NCBI GenBank assembly: GCA_910578845.1
Contig: CAJTSL010000008.1
Coordinates: 35,005-99,004, forward strand
Length of the DNA stretch: 64,000 bases
Source of the DNA: an uncultured Lachnospiraceae bacterium
GTDB taxonomy: Bacteria > Bacillota > Clostridia > Lachnospirales > Lachnospiraceae
Direction: 5' to 3'
In this document: piece by piece, positions 34,708-43,801 of the stretch
How the letters are laid out: the number at the start of each line of letters is the position of its first letter
How positions within the stretch are numbered: position 1 is the stretch's first letter
Made by a program: the position numbers and the translations under genes
The notes under the pieces: generated by a model
Database searches by the model: none
What the model was told of the DNA's origin: nothing
Seen by the model: the letters and a program-made list of their open reading frames with translations, nothing else

Positions 34708-37254
34708 ATGGATAAAAAGACAGTAAGGTTATTTAGAAGCAGCATTATCAGTATTGTCCTCATCAGCCTTATAGTGTTCATATGGCTGACTGTGTTCATG
34801 TCCAGCAAAACAAAGGAATCTATTGAAGATATCAGCTATACATATATGTCTGAAATGAGCCGGCAGATTGAGCAGAAGTTTCAGTCAATCATCGAACTGC
34901 GATTGGCTCAGGTAAACGGTATGATAGAAAGGACGCCGCCAGGGACTATGGAATATGGAGATGACTTTCTGGCAGAGTTAGAGTTAAGCGCACAAGTCAG
35001 GAATTTTGCCTATCTGTCCCTTTATGCAGGAGAAGATGAAAATGAGCTGATTTTCGGAGACGAGCTTACCATTGTTGATGATCGGCTGATTAAAGAAAGC
35101 CTTAGAAATGACGGCAAGTTTATGACATCTGCTGAAATGGAAGATGGAACAAGGATGATATTGATCGGTGTTGAAGCGGCATATCCGATGAAGAGTGGTG
35201 AGATAAGCAGGGCGGTGATGGTTGGGTTCCATTCCGACTATTTGAACGAGGCGCTTTTCTTATCAGGAGAACAGACGCTGGTATATTATCATATTATTGA
35301 CACGAGCGGTAGGTTTGTCATCAGGAATGCCGGCGCATATAGAGAAAGCTATTTTGACCGGATCATAGAACAGTATCAGGCATACGAAGGAAAGCAGCCA
35401 AGTGATTATGTCCAGGAATTAAAAGACGCGATCAAGATACATAAGGAATATTTTACCCGTGTCAATATTGCCGGGGATGAGAGCCAGTTATATTGTTCCC
35501 CACTATCAGATAATTCCCAGTGGTATCTAGTCTGCGCCATGCCGACGAATTTCCTGACGAAATCGGTTTCGGACTTATCAGCGTTGCGTGTATGGATCAC
35601 CTTTGCTTCCATAATGATTATTTTCATTGCCATGGCAGTTATTTTCGTATTGTATTACCGATTGTCAAGGCGACAGATTATGGAGTTAGCAAAGGCGAGA
35701 AAAGAGGCAGTTCATGCTAACATGGCGAAAAGCGATTTCCTTGCCAGTATGAGCCATGATATCCGCACGCCGATGAATGCGATCATTGGTATGACGGGAA
35801 TCGCGCAGAAGAATATTGGCGATATGGAAAGAGTAGCAGATTGCCTGAGGAAGATCAGCCTTTCCAGTAAGCATTTGCTTGGATTGATTAACGATGTATT
35901 AGATATGTCCAAAATTGACAGTGGAAAGATGGTATTGAACATGATACCGGTATCCTTGCGGGAACAAATGGATGATCTTGTCAATATCGTGCAGCCGCAG
36001 ATTAGCGAGAAGAAGCAGGTGTTTGATATTTTTATCCGGGATATTATCGCCGAGAATGTGATCTGTGATAATGTGCGGTTAAATCAGGTCCTGTTAAACC
36101 TTTTATCTAATGCTGTGAAGTTTACGCCGGAAGGCGGGCGGGTTGACGTTTATATGTACCAAGAAGAGATGCCGATGAGCAATGAGTTCATCAGGACGCA
36201 TTTTCTTGTTGTAGATACGGGAATTGGCATGTCTCCTGAATTTCAACAGAAGATCTGGGATACTTTCTCGAGGGAAGAGACGGAGCAGGTCCGCTATATT
36301 GTAGGAAGCGGCCTTGGTACATCCATAGCTAAGAAGATCGTTGATTTGATGGGCGGTACAATTGAGCTAGAGAGCGAGTTAGGCAAGGGAAGCACTTTCC
36401 ATGTAATCTTAGATTTACAAAAAGCGGATGTTGATGAAGGAGAAATGAAGCTGCCTGCATGGAATATCCTAGTGGTAGATGATAACGAGCAGTTATGTGA
36501 AAGCGCTGTTTCGAATTTGAATGAACTTGGTACCTGTGCGGAAGCAACGCAAGATGGCATGAAAGCTGTCGAGATGATCGAAGAGCGTCATCATAGGAAT
36601 GATGATTATAAATTCGTCCTGATAGATTGGAAAATGCCGGGAATGGACGGTATTGAGACAGTTCGTGAGATCCGTAAACGGGTAGGGGTTGATATCCCCA
36701 TATTCCTGATCTCAGCATATGACTGGAGCGACATGGAAGAACATGTGGATGAGTCCATGATTGAAGGATTTATATCTAAGCCATTGTTCAAATCGACATT
36801 GTTCCAGCGTTTGCGGCAATATGTGGATGACTATGACCATGATGGAGAGGAAGGCGACATAACGGATATGGACTTCACCGGGAAGCGGGTGCTTCTGGCT
36901 GAAGACATTGACTTAAACTGGGAGGTTGCAAACGCCATTCTTTCTGTGACTGGACTTGACTTACATCGTGCAGTTAATGGGAAAGAATGCCTGGATATGT
37001 TCGAGGCATCTGAAATAGGTTATTATGATGCAATTTTAATGGATATCCGTATGCCGATAATGGATGGTTACGATGCGACTAAGGCTATTAAAGCATTGGA
37101 ACGGCAAGATCAGGATATTCCGATTATCGCGATGACGGCTGACGCTTTTTCTGATGACGCGCAGCGTTGCATAGCATGCGGCATGGTTGCGCATATTGCA
37201 AAACCAATTGATGTGAAAGAGTGTATGCGTGTGCTGCATAAATATTTATCGTGA
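34708..37254 (+). CDS. Membrane hybrid histidine kinase with two receiver domains
   Basis: The 848-residue protein has TM1 at about 10-32, an extracellular Cache-like sensor (about 35-290), TM2 at about 293-316, then HisKA with SHDIRTPMNA and His350. The HATPase has NLLSNAVKFT and GSGLGTSI. Two receivers follow, with Asp640 (LIDWKMPGMDG) and Asp779 (LMDIRMPIMDG). It is the membrane counterpart of the soluble kinase at 20561 and shares its kinase-receiver-receiver order. It probably passes phosphate to the Hpt encoded just upstream. A terminator at 37263-37302 ends the block. Confidence 0.9.
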   Translation: MDKKTVRLFRSSIISIVLISLIVFIWLTVFMSSKTKESIEDISYTYMSEMSRQIEQKFQSIIELRLAQVNGMIERTPPGTMEYGDDFLAELELSAQVRNFAYLSLYAGEDENELIFGDELTIVDDRLIKESLRNDGKFMTSAEMEDGTRMILIGVEAAYPMKSGEISRAVMVGFHSDYLNEALFLSGEQTLVYYHIIDTSGRFVIRNAGAYRESYFDRIIEQYQAYEGKQPSDYVQELKDAIKIHKEYFTRVNIAGDESQLYCSPLSDNSQWYLVCAMPTNFLTKSVSDLSALRVWITFASIMIIFIAMAVIFVLYYRLSRRQIMELAKARKEAVHANMAKSDFLASMSHDIRTPMNAIIGMTGIAQKNIGDMERVADCLRKISLSSKHLLGLINDVLDMSKIDSGKMVLNMIPVSLREQMDDLVNIVQPQISEKKQVFDIFIRDIIAENVICDNVRLNQVLLNLLSNAVKFTPEGGRVDVYMYQEEMPMSNEFIRTHFLVVDTGIGMSPEFQQKIWDTFSREETEQVRYIVGSGLGTSIAKKIVDLMGGTIELESELGKGSTFHVILDLQKADVDEGEMKLPAWNILVVDDNEQLCESAVSNLNELGTCAEATQDGMKAVEMIEERHHRNDDYKFVLIDWKMPGMDGIETVREIRKRVGVDIPIFLISAYDWSDMEEHVDESMIEGFISKPLFKSTLFQRLRQYVDDYDHDGEEGDITDMDFTGKRVLLAEDIDLNWEVANAILSVTGLDLHRAVNGKECLDMFEASEIGYYDAILMDIRMPIMDGYDATKAIKALERQDQDIPIIAMTADAFSDDAQRCIACGMVAHIAKPIDVKECMRVLHKYLS

Positions 37255-37262
37255 CAGAAGGT

Positions 37263-37302
37263 TGCCGGTTTCCAATTGATACGGAAGCCGGCATTTGTAT
37301 TT
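37263..37302 (+). terminator. Terminator closing the signalling block
   Basis: An 11-bp stem with one G-T pair joins 37263-37273 and 37283-37293 and is followed by TTTGTATTT, 9 bp after the kinase stop codon. Confidence 0.75.
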
Positions 37303-37412
37303 GGAGTCGCCCCAAATCGGGTTATAAAGAGGGAATTTGGTAATTATTTGGAATTAGAAGACAGGCAATTGCCTAGGGATCGGAAGACTGAGAAAGGAGC
37401 ATGGTTGTAAGG

Positions 37413-38819
37413 ATGAAGAAAAAGTGTATGATGGGAATGGGAATTGCTATTGGTACGGTATTTTGTCTTGCCGCTTGTGGGAAGACAGAGCCGGATGCAT
37501 CAGATATCTCTATGCGCAGGGGACGCATAGGACAAGAGACAACCGGGCTAGAGACGAAAGGGGCAGTAGAAGAGGGGACAGATACAGAGGAGAATACGAA
37601 TAGAGACGAATATGCGCCGAATGAAGCCTTGCAGGATGCATGGACATTGGATCGGGATATGCAGGATAATGGCTTGGCGCTAGAAGATAGCGGACGGGAA
37701 GCGGCAGAGGAGACAGGAGAGGCAGGATTTAGCGGAACGAAAAAAGGAGTCGTTTTCGGATCTTCGGAAGCCGCCGGATGTAAGGACTTCCAATATCTGG
37801 CGGAAGGGCTGGTTTCCACCAAGAAGAATGCTTCCAAGAAGGAAGAAAGATTTGCCGCGTATCTGCCCAAGGAGGAGAAGATGCGGGGAACGGGCGCTTC
37901 CGCAAGGGGAGAGCGTGCCGGCGTTTATGTGAAAGTGGATCTCGAGCCTTACCTGCAATATAAAGCGGAAACATATTCTTTACGAAATAATTTAGATAAA
38001 TATGTCACGGGCGAGATGGATTATTATGATAACTTTTATGATGTGATCGTTGGCAATATAGAAGAATCGGAAGACATGGCGGTCTGCGAAGTCACCTATA
38101 TGGAGTATGATCTATACGAGGATGCCTATTCGCCATATTATATCGTCTACAGCCTGCATGACCTGGGGGATGATGTCATGGCGCTTGTGACGCTTTCTAT
38201 AGATGCGGATAACACAACGGAAGAAACAGGAGAATTAATAGAGGAGCTGGCTGCATTCTACCAGCTTGATATCCATTGGGATGAGACATTTGCACAGGCG
38301 AAGCGTCAGAAATTCGAAGACAAATATACCGGAAACATTTATCAAGTAGATTGTTTGGCATTTAAGCTTCCCGACGGATGGGAGATTGATGAGGCGGAAA
38401 GCTCAGATTATGAGACATTTTATGCCCCGGGAGGCGATTTGGAAGACGCAGGCATGTTCTTTTGCGTGTCGGAAGTCGTAAGCGCATCCGGCGTAGTAGA
38501 GGCTATGGCAGAAGATAAAGAAGAGTTTCAGCTATTTATGGAAGAAGAATATGGCGATGAACTTGACTATATTATGATACAGGATCAGGGGATGACTTTC
38601 CTTGGACGTACCATTATAATAGAGATGGCAGCACATGATGAGGAAGAGGCTGGGAACAGCATGATTTATATAGCAGAAGATGACCGTAATCTATATATAA
38701 TCTCTGCTTTCTCTGTATTTGAAGAAGGAGAAGAGATGCGCGTGGGACTGGAAGAAAAAGCGCAAGAAGCAGTGACGATGTTCTTTGAGACAGGAAGGGT
38801 AACAGACAGTTTTGCATAG
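37413..38819 (+). CDS. Secreted lipoprotein of unknown function
   Basis: The signal peptide starts MKKKCMMGM and ends in the lipobox LAAC, placing the protein on the outer face of the membrane. A low-complexity Glu/Thr/Arg region (about residues 25-120) precedes a more ordered, acidic half. I recognise no domain and no catalytic residues. ATG 37413 is favoured over 37401, because GGAG at 37396-37399 is one base from 37401 and 13 bp from 37413. The spacing leaves this uncertain. The next gene has its own likely promoter. Confidence 0.78.
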   Translation: MKKKCMMGMGIAIGTVFCLAACGKTEPDASDISMRRGRIGQETTGLETKGAVEEGTDTEENTNRDEYAPNEALQDAWTLDRDMQDNGLALEDSGREAAEETGEAGFSGTKKGVVFGSSEAAGCKDFQYLAEGLVSTKKNASKKEERFAAYLPKEEKMRGTGASARGERAGVYVKVDLEPYLQYKAETYSLRNNLDKYVTGEMDYYDNFYDVIVGNIEESEDMAVCEVTYMEYDLYEDAYSPYYIVYSLHDLGDDVMALVTLSIDADNTTEETGELIEELAAFYQLDIHWDETFAQAKRQKFEDKYTGNIYQVDCLAFKLPDGWEIDEAESSDYETFYAPGGDLEDAGMFFCVSEVVSASGVVEAMAEDKEEFQLFMEEEYGDELDYIMIQDQGMTFLGRTIIIEMAAHDEEEAGNSMIYIAEDDRNLYIISAFSVFEEGEEMRVGLEEKAQEAVTMFFETGRVTDSFA

Positions 38820-38853
38820 AAATGCGGATGAGATGAGGAAAACTCATAAAAAC

Positions 38854-38896
38854 TTAAGAATTTGCTAATCTTACATTAAGAATACCTAATTATAAT
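38854..38896 (+). promoter_or_regulatory. Promoter with 11-bp-phased repeats, possible PhoB/PhoP-type operator
   Basis: TATAAT at 38891-38896 lacks a decent -35. Instead the region shows TTAAGA at 38854 and 38876 and CTAATC at 38865, each 11 bp apart. Such phased repeats over the -35 are typical of OmpR/PhoB-family activators. Assignment to phosphate control is an inference. Confidence 0.4.
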
Positions 38897-38908
38897 AAAA
38901 AGAGGCAC

Positions 38909-40282
38909 ATGATGAGAAAATATATACATAGATTTAACATATTGTTGTGGGTGCTTCTGCTCTTAGGCAGCATGAATACGGCGGGCATTTTGTTATGGTT
39001 ACAGGTAAGCGGCATGCGGGCAGCATTTTGCTATGTCGCGGCTGCCTGCTTCTTCCTTGTTATCAATATTAGTCCGCCTTCCCTGCATCTTGCGCATAGA
39101 GAGCTATGTGGGACAAGGCTAAGACAGCTTGATAAGGGCTGTACGCTTATATTGTATACAGGGATCACGGTTGTCCTAAGCGGCATTTGGCTGTTATGGC
39201 TGGCTAAGCATTTGAGATGGGATGGCATTTTGCCAGTCTTGTACTATAGTTTGGCGGTTATCCTTTGTCTGTGTGGAGAGGGGATAATATTATGGAATGG
39301 CAGTATGCGGCTTGCCGCGACTTCCGTGCAGATGGGGATACGGTATCGTGTGCTGTTGCTTCTGTTGTGGTGGGTGCCTATTGTCCAATTATTCTTATAT
39401 GCCAAGCTCTACCGGTTGGCAAGGCGGGAGTATGAGACAGAGCTTGAAAAAGCGGAACTGGATGCGGTAAGGAAAGAAAGCGAGTGTTGCCATACGAAAT
39501 ACCCGCTTTTGATGGTGCATGGCGTTTTCTTCCGCGATATCCGGTTCTTTAATTATTGGGGCAGGATCCCCAAGGAACTGATCCGTAACGGAGCTACTAT
39601 TTTCTATGGGAACCAGCAGTCTGCGGCGAGCGTAGAAGTGTGCGGTCTCGAGCTTGCCAACCGGATTAAGGAGATCGTGGAAGAGACAGGATGTGGCAAA
39701 GTCAATGTCATCGCACATTCCAAAGGCGGACTGGACATGCGCTATGCCATCAGCAAAGGTGGCGTTGCCGATCATGTGGCTTCTCTGACCACGATTGATA
39801 CGCCGCATAGAGGATGTTATTTTGCAGATTACCTGTTAGAAAAGGCGCCTGCAAGCCTGCGGGAATTCCTTGCCAGACGTTACAATAGCGCGCTCTCCAA
39901 GCTAGGGGATTCTTCGCCCGATTTTATTAGCGCCGTAACGGATTTGACCGCCAAGCGGTGTGCGGAGAGGAATGAAATACTCAAAGACCGGTCCCAAGTC
40001 TATTATCAGAGCGTGGCGGCATCTATGAGATGGGCAGGCAGTGGGAGGTTCCCCTTAAATGCTACATTTTATCTGGTCAAACATTTCGATGGGGAAAATG
40101 ACGGCCTTGTCTCTATTGAATCCGCGCTTTGGGGAGAGGTATACAGCATCTTGCGGATGAAGGGAAAGCGTGGCATTTCCCATGCAGATTTAATTGATTT
40201 GAATAGAGAAGATATCCCTGCTTTTGATGTGAGGGAGTTTTATGTAAATCTTATAACAGACTTAAAGAAGAGAGGATTTTAA
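38909..40282 (+). CDS. Membrane-anchored alpha/beta-hydrolase, lipase-like
   Basis: The first 170 residues hold about five hydrophobic segments. A lipase/PGAP1-like hydrolase domain follows (about 195-455). It has LMVHGVF near its start, the nucleophile elbow VIAHSKGGLD, the motif TIDTPHRG and probable acid/base residues in NDGLVSIESA and SHADLIDL. It probably cleaves lipid or ester bonds near the membrane. The putative Pho-type operator upstream would fit a phospholipase, but substrate identity cannot be read from sequence. The next gene starts 4 bp after the stop, so the two form an operon. Confidence 0.8.
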   Translation: MMRKYIHRFNILLWVLLLLGSMNTAGILLWLQVSGMRAAFCYVAAACFFLVINISPPSLHLAHRELCGTRLRQLDKGCTLILYTGITVVLSGIWLLWLAKHLRWDGILPVLYYSLAVILCLCGEGIILWNGSMRLAATSVQMGIRYRVLLLLLWWVPIVQLFLYAKLYRLARREYETELEKAELDAVRKESECCHTKYPLLMVHGVFFRDIRFFNYWGRIPKELIRNGATIFYGNQQSAASVEVCGLELANRIKEIVEETGCGKVNVIAHSKGGLDMRYAISKGGVADHVASLTTIDTPHRGCYFADYLLEKAPASLREFLARRYNSALSKLGDSSPDFISAVTDLTAKRCAERNEILKDRSQVYYQSVAASMRWAGSGRFPLNATFYLVKHFDGENDGLVSIESALWGEVYSILRMKGKRGISHADLIDLNREDIPAFDVREFYVNLITDLKKRGF

Positions 40283-40286
40283 AATC

Positions 40287-41039
40287 GTGCTGATGAAAAA
40301 AGAAATTGTATGCATCTTATGCAGCTTATTTTGTTTTGGTTATTGTTTTCTGATTTATAGTATTAAATCGGGAACTCGGTTTTATATGATCTGGGGCATG
40401 GGAGGCTTTTTCTTTTTAGGCTTATTGTTCTTTGTACACTTTAAGTTTTGGACGAAGCTGCCGCCTATGCTGCAAAGGGTGATAACGGCCGTTATTATAT
40501 TGGGCATTCTTATGTTCGTGATTGTAGAGGGATGCATTATCAGCACATATCGTGCAAAAGGGGAAGCCAATCTGGATTATCTGATCGTCCTTGGCGCGCA
40601 GGTGAAAGCAAACGGGCCTTCTGCCGCATTGAAATTCCGTTTGGATACGGCATATGATTATCTGACGGAAAATGACGGCACAAAGTGTATTGTCTCAGGT
40701 GGACAGGGAGCTAACGAGCCGCATAGCGAAGCGCAGGGGATGCGTGATTACCTGATCGGGAAAGGGATTGCCCCGGAGCGCATCATCATGGAGGATCAAT
40801 CGACCGATACTTCGGAGAATATTGCGTTCAGCGCAAGGTTCTTAGATATGGAAACGGACAGCGTAGGCATTGTCACGAACAATTTTCATGTTTTCCGCGG
40901 CGTCCATCTGGCAAAACATTATGGCTTCAAAAATGTGTGCGGCATTGCGGCGCCATCGAACATTTATTTCCAGCTCAATAATATGGTGCGGGAATTTTTT
41001 GGGATAATGAAAGATTTGATGTACGGGAACCTGGTGTAA
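40287..41039 (+). CDS. YdcF/SanA-like DUF218 membrane protein
   Basis: The 250-residue protein has three N-terminal hydrophobic segments and a DUF218 domain. The domain starts YLIVLGAQVKANGPS and contains CIVSGGQGANEPHSEA, DQSTDTSENI and VTNNFHVFRG, the standard motif series. Proteins of this family act in envelope integrity, including vancomycin sensitivity in E. coli SanA, but their chemistry is not settled. The start is a GTG at 40287 (AGAGG about 11 bp upstream); an ATG at 40293 is the alternative. It is coupled to the lipase-like gene. Confidence 0.85.
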   Translation: MLMKKEIVCILCSLFCFGYCFLIYSIKSGTRFYMIWGMGGFFFLGLLFFVHFKFWTKLPPMLQRVITAVIILGILMFVIVEGCIISTYRAKGEANLDYLIVLGAQVKANGPSAALKFRLDTAYDYLTENDGTKCIVSGGQGANEPHSEAQGMRDYLIGKGIAPERIIMEDQSTDTSENIAFSARFLDMETDSVGIVTNNFHVFRGVHLAKHYGFKNVCGIAAPSNIYFQLNNMVREFFGIMKDLMYGNLV

Positions 41040-41071
41040 GAAACGCATATGCCGCTTCGCGCAAAATTTGC

Positions 41072-41101
41072 CAGGATAGCTTGAACATCCTGTCTCTTTT
41101 T
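41072..41101 (+). terminator. Weak intrinsic terminator
   Basis: A 6-bp stem (41072-41077 with 41087-41092) is followed by a T-rich tail (TCTCTTTTT), downstream of the DUF218 gene. Confidence 0.5.
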
Positions 41102-41190
41102 GTTAAGATTACTTGGTAAAGCGGTATCAGGGATTTTCGTATGAACTTGGCACGAGAGAGAAACGCGCGGATGGAAGTATGGGGATGAGG

Positions 41191-42234
41191 ATGAAAAATA
41201 CAAAAATATTGGCAATAGGCACGGCTCTTCTGTTGCTTTGTACGGGATGTGGAGGAGCAGAGAAAACGGATAATACTAGTTTGGGCATGGAAGCGGTCCG
41301 GAACCTGGCGTATGAGGAAGCGTTGCAGCACTTTGAGGCCGCTTTGGAACAGGGAGAAGATGAGCGCCTTTTATGCCGAGGCATGGGGCTTGCCTATATG
41401 GGCCTTTCCCAATATGATAACGCCATTGCGTATTTGGAAAAGGCATTGCGACTTGGCGACGGCACGGCCAGGAATATTGATTATGATATCAATTATTATC
41501 TTGCTACGGCGTATTTCAGGAATGGGCAGCCACAAGATGCGATCGGATCCTATAATGCGATCCTGGCGCTGCGTCCAAAGGAAACCGAGGCATATTATTT
41601 GCGTGGGTGCGTAAAATTATATAGTAATGACTATGAAGGCGCAAAAGCGGATTTTGACCAGGCAATTGCCTTAGATGCGCAAAACTATGACCGTCTGATC
41701 CTGATCTATGAGGCATTGGTGGATAATGGCTACCGGGATGCCGGTAAGGAATATTTACAGAAAGTCATAGCCGACAACGAGAAGACTATCTCTAATTATG
41801 ATCTGGGACGCATCTATTATTACTTAGAAGATTATGAGAGTGCCAAGAACTACCTTTCCCAGGTCAAGATCTCGTCAGATTATGAGGCGTCTCTTTATCT
41901 TGGCAGGACATATGAGGCATTGGGCGATTACGATTACGCCTCTAGTATTTACAATGATTATACATTAAATGACCAGAGCAAAGCTGAGATATACAATCAG
42001 TTGGGGTTATGCCGGATGCAGATGGGAGAATATGAGTTAGCGCTGATGGCGTTCCAGGCAGGGATGAACATAGAAGGAAACGAGATGATGCAGACATTGA
42101 AGTTCAACGAAATCGTCGCCTATGAATATATGGAAGATTATAAGACTGCCGCGGCTCTGATGAACGATTATCTGAAATCATATCCCGACGATGAAGCGGC
42201 CCAGAGGGAAAACCAGTTCTTGAAAACAAGATAA
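41191..42234 (+). CDS. TPR-repeat lipoprotein
   Basis: A lipoprotein signal (MKNTKILAIG start, lipobox LCTGC) precedes a series of about eight tetratricopeptide repeats. These show typical pairs such as AYMGLSQYDNAIAYLEKAL and AYFRNGQPQDAIGSYNAIL. TPR arrays are protein-binding scaffolds; on the membrane's outer face they often aid envelope or secretion machinery. The frame is open from 41113, but the lipoprotein signal and GGGG at 41181-41184 favour ATG 41191 (41179 and 41185 are alternatives). Confidence 0.85.
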   Translation: MKNTKILAIGTALLLLCTGCGGAEKTDNTSLGMEAVRNLAYEEALQHFEAALEQGEDERLLCRGMGLAYMGLSQYDNAIAYLEKALRLGDGTARNIDYDINYYLATAYFRNGQPQDAIGSYNAILALRPKETEAYYLRGCVKLYSNDYEGAKADFDQAIALDAQNYDRLILIYEALVDNGYRDAGKEYLQKVIADNEKTISNYDLGRIYYYLEDYESAKNYLSQVKISSDYEASLYLGRTYEALGDYDYASSIYNDYTLNDQSKAEIYNQLGLCRMQMGEYELALMAFQAGMNIEGNEMMQTLKFNEIVAYEYMEDYKTAAALMNDYLKSYPDDEAAQRENQFLKTR

Positions 42235-42243
42235 TGATGTTTG

Positions 42244-42272
42244 TTGACAAGTATCAGGCGCAATGATACTAT
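42244..42272 (+). promoter_or_regulatory. Sigma-A promoter of the Nudix-pyrF operon
   Basis: TTGACA (42244-42249) and TACTAT (42267-42272) are 17 bp apart, with a TGn extended -10. The start codon is 29 bp downstream of the -10. Confidence 0.75.
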
Positions 42273-42301
42273 ATTTAGTAGATTCAGAAAGGAGAGATAG
42301 T

Positions 42302-42706
42302 ATGAGTGATACTTTCTTACGTGTAAAGGGAATTATCAAAAAAGAGGATAAATATCTATTAGTAAAAAGATGGGTAGACGATCGCATTCCGGATCCGTTC
42401 GTTTGGGAATTTGTAGATACGGAAGTCAGTCATGGCGAGGCGCCGGATGAGGCGGTACTGCGTGCTATTCATGAGCTTTTGGCAGTTGACGGCAAAATTG
42501 AGAAAATAGAATACACATGGTCTAACATACTTGGAGATACGCATTGCGTCGGCATTGCTTATATCTGCTCCATTCCGGAAGAGGAAGAGGGACACATAGT
42601 CTTATCGGAAGAATATGGCGAATACGAGTGGGTAAAACGGGAACAGTTCGAGGATTATATTGAAAATCAGTTTGTATTGCAAGATATAAAAGGCAAAACG
42701 TTATAG
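42302..42706 (+). CDS. Nudix-fold protein with a degenerate Nudix box
   Basis: The 134-residue protein has a Nudix-like fold, but the signature G-x5-E-x7-RE-x2-EE-x-G is reduced to T-x5-E-x7-RA-x2-EL-x-A (around residues 40-62). The catalytic Glu pair and first Gly are therefore partly lost. A phosphohydrolase with standard Mg binding is unlikely, so it may be a binding protein or a divergent enzyme. The start at 42302 has AAAGGAG 8 bp upstream. It is 21 bp upstream of pyrF and shares its promoter, suggesting a nucleotide-related role (inference). Confidence 0.75.
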   Translation: MSDTFLRVKGIIKKEDKYLLVKRWVDDRIPDPFVWEFVDTEVSHGEAPDEAVLRAIHELLAVDGKIEKIEYTWSNILGDTHCVGIAYICSIPEEEEGHIVLSEEYGEYEWVKREQFEDYIENQFVLQDIKGKTL

Positions 42707-42727
42707 GATAAAGGAGCGGATATATCT

Positions 42728-43702
42728 ATGATCCATAAGTTGATCGAGAAGATTCAGAAAACAGGGGCGCCGATTGTCGTGGGCCTAGATCCGATGTTGA
42801 AATATGTACCGCAGCATTTACAGAGAAAAGCTTATGCAGAGTACGGGGAGACATTACAAGGCGCTGCGGAGGCTATTTGGCTTTTCAATAAGGAAATTAT
42901 AGACGCTATATACGATTTAGTTCCTGCCGTGAAGCCACAGATAGCGATGTATGAACAGTTTGGCGTTGAAGGCTTGCTCGTTTTCCAGAAAACTGTAGCA
43001 TATTGTAAAGAAAAGGGGCTTATCGTCATTGGTGATGTCAAGCGGGGAGATATTGGCTCGACTTCAGAGGCATATGCGATCGGACATCTCGGGAAAGTAC
43101 AGGTTGGCAACAATTTCTGCCGCGGCTTTGATGAAGATTTTATCACTGTCAATCCTTATCTTGGGTCAGATGGCGTTGCGCCATTTATCAAGGTCTGTAA
43201 GGAAGAGAAGAAAGGCATTTTTGTCCTTGTCAAGACATCTAACCCAAGCAGCGGGGAATTTCAGGACTGCATGATGCGAAGCAGGGCGGCTGCCGGAGCA
43301 GTCGGTGCGGATAGCGGCTCATTTGTGGACAGGCCTTTATATGAGGCTGTCGGAGAGAAAGTCGCAGAATGGGGAGCCGATTGTATGGGAGATGCTTACA
43401 GCTATGTAGGCGCAGTTGTTGGGGCGACCTATCCGGAACAGGGAAAGGCGCTACGCAAGATCATGCCGAAGGCTTTCATATTGGTGCCGGGATACGGCGC
43501 GCAAGGCGGAAAAGGCGCTGACCTTGTACATTTCTTCAATGAGGATGGACTTGGCGCGATCGTCAATTCTTCCAGAGGCATCATCGCGGCATATCAACAG
43601 TCTGCGTACGAGAAGTATGGCGAAGAACATTTTGCGGAGGCTTCGAGAGCGGCAGTGATTGCCATGAAAGAAGACATTGCGGATGCACTAGCGAACCGAT
43701 AA
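42728..43702 (+). CDS. pyrF: Orotidine 5'-phosphate decarboxylase, type 2
   Basis: PyrF decarboxylates OMP to UMP, the last step of de novo UMP synthesis. The 324-residue protein belongs to the long bacterial subfamily. It has VVGLDP near residue 17, the catalytic GDVKRGDIGST (Asp103, Lys105, Asp108), DFITVNPYLGSDG and the phosphate-binding loop with the late PGYGAQGGKG. All catalytic residues are present. A terminator follows, and pyrE lies 1.4 kb further on. Confidence 0.95.
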   Translation: MIHKLIEKIQKTGAPIVVGLDPMLKYVPQHLQRKAYAEYGETLQGAAEAIWLFNKEIIDAIYDLVPAVKPQIAMYEQFGVEGLLVFQKTVAYCKEKGLIVIGDVKRGDIGSTSEAYAIGHLGKVQVGNNFCRGFDEDFITVNPYLGSDGVAPFIKVCKEEKKGIFVLVKTSNPSSGEFQDCMMRSRAAAGAVGADSGSFVDRPLYEAVGEKVAEWGADCMGDAYSYVGAVVGATYPEQGKALRKIMPKAFILVPGYGAQGGKGADLVHFFNEDGLGAIVNSSRGIIAAYQQSAYEKYGEEHFAEASRAAVIAMKEDIADALANR

Positions 43703-43721
43703 ACAGATTGGAAAGTAGGAT

Positions 43722-43749
43722 GAGGAATGGCAAATGGCATTCCTCTTTC
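43722..43749 (+). terminator. Intrinsic terminator after pyrF
   Basis: An 8-bp perfect stem (43722-43729 with 43738-43745) with an 8-nt loop is followed by a T-rich TTTCT. Confidence 0.7.
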
Positions 43750-43801
43750 TGATTATGATTGATTATTGATGCGCCAGGGCATTGGAACGGAGGAAAAAAG
43801 A

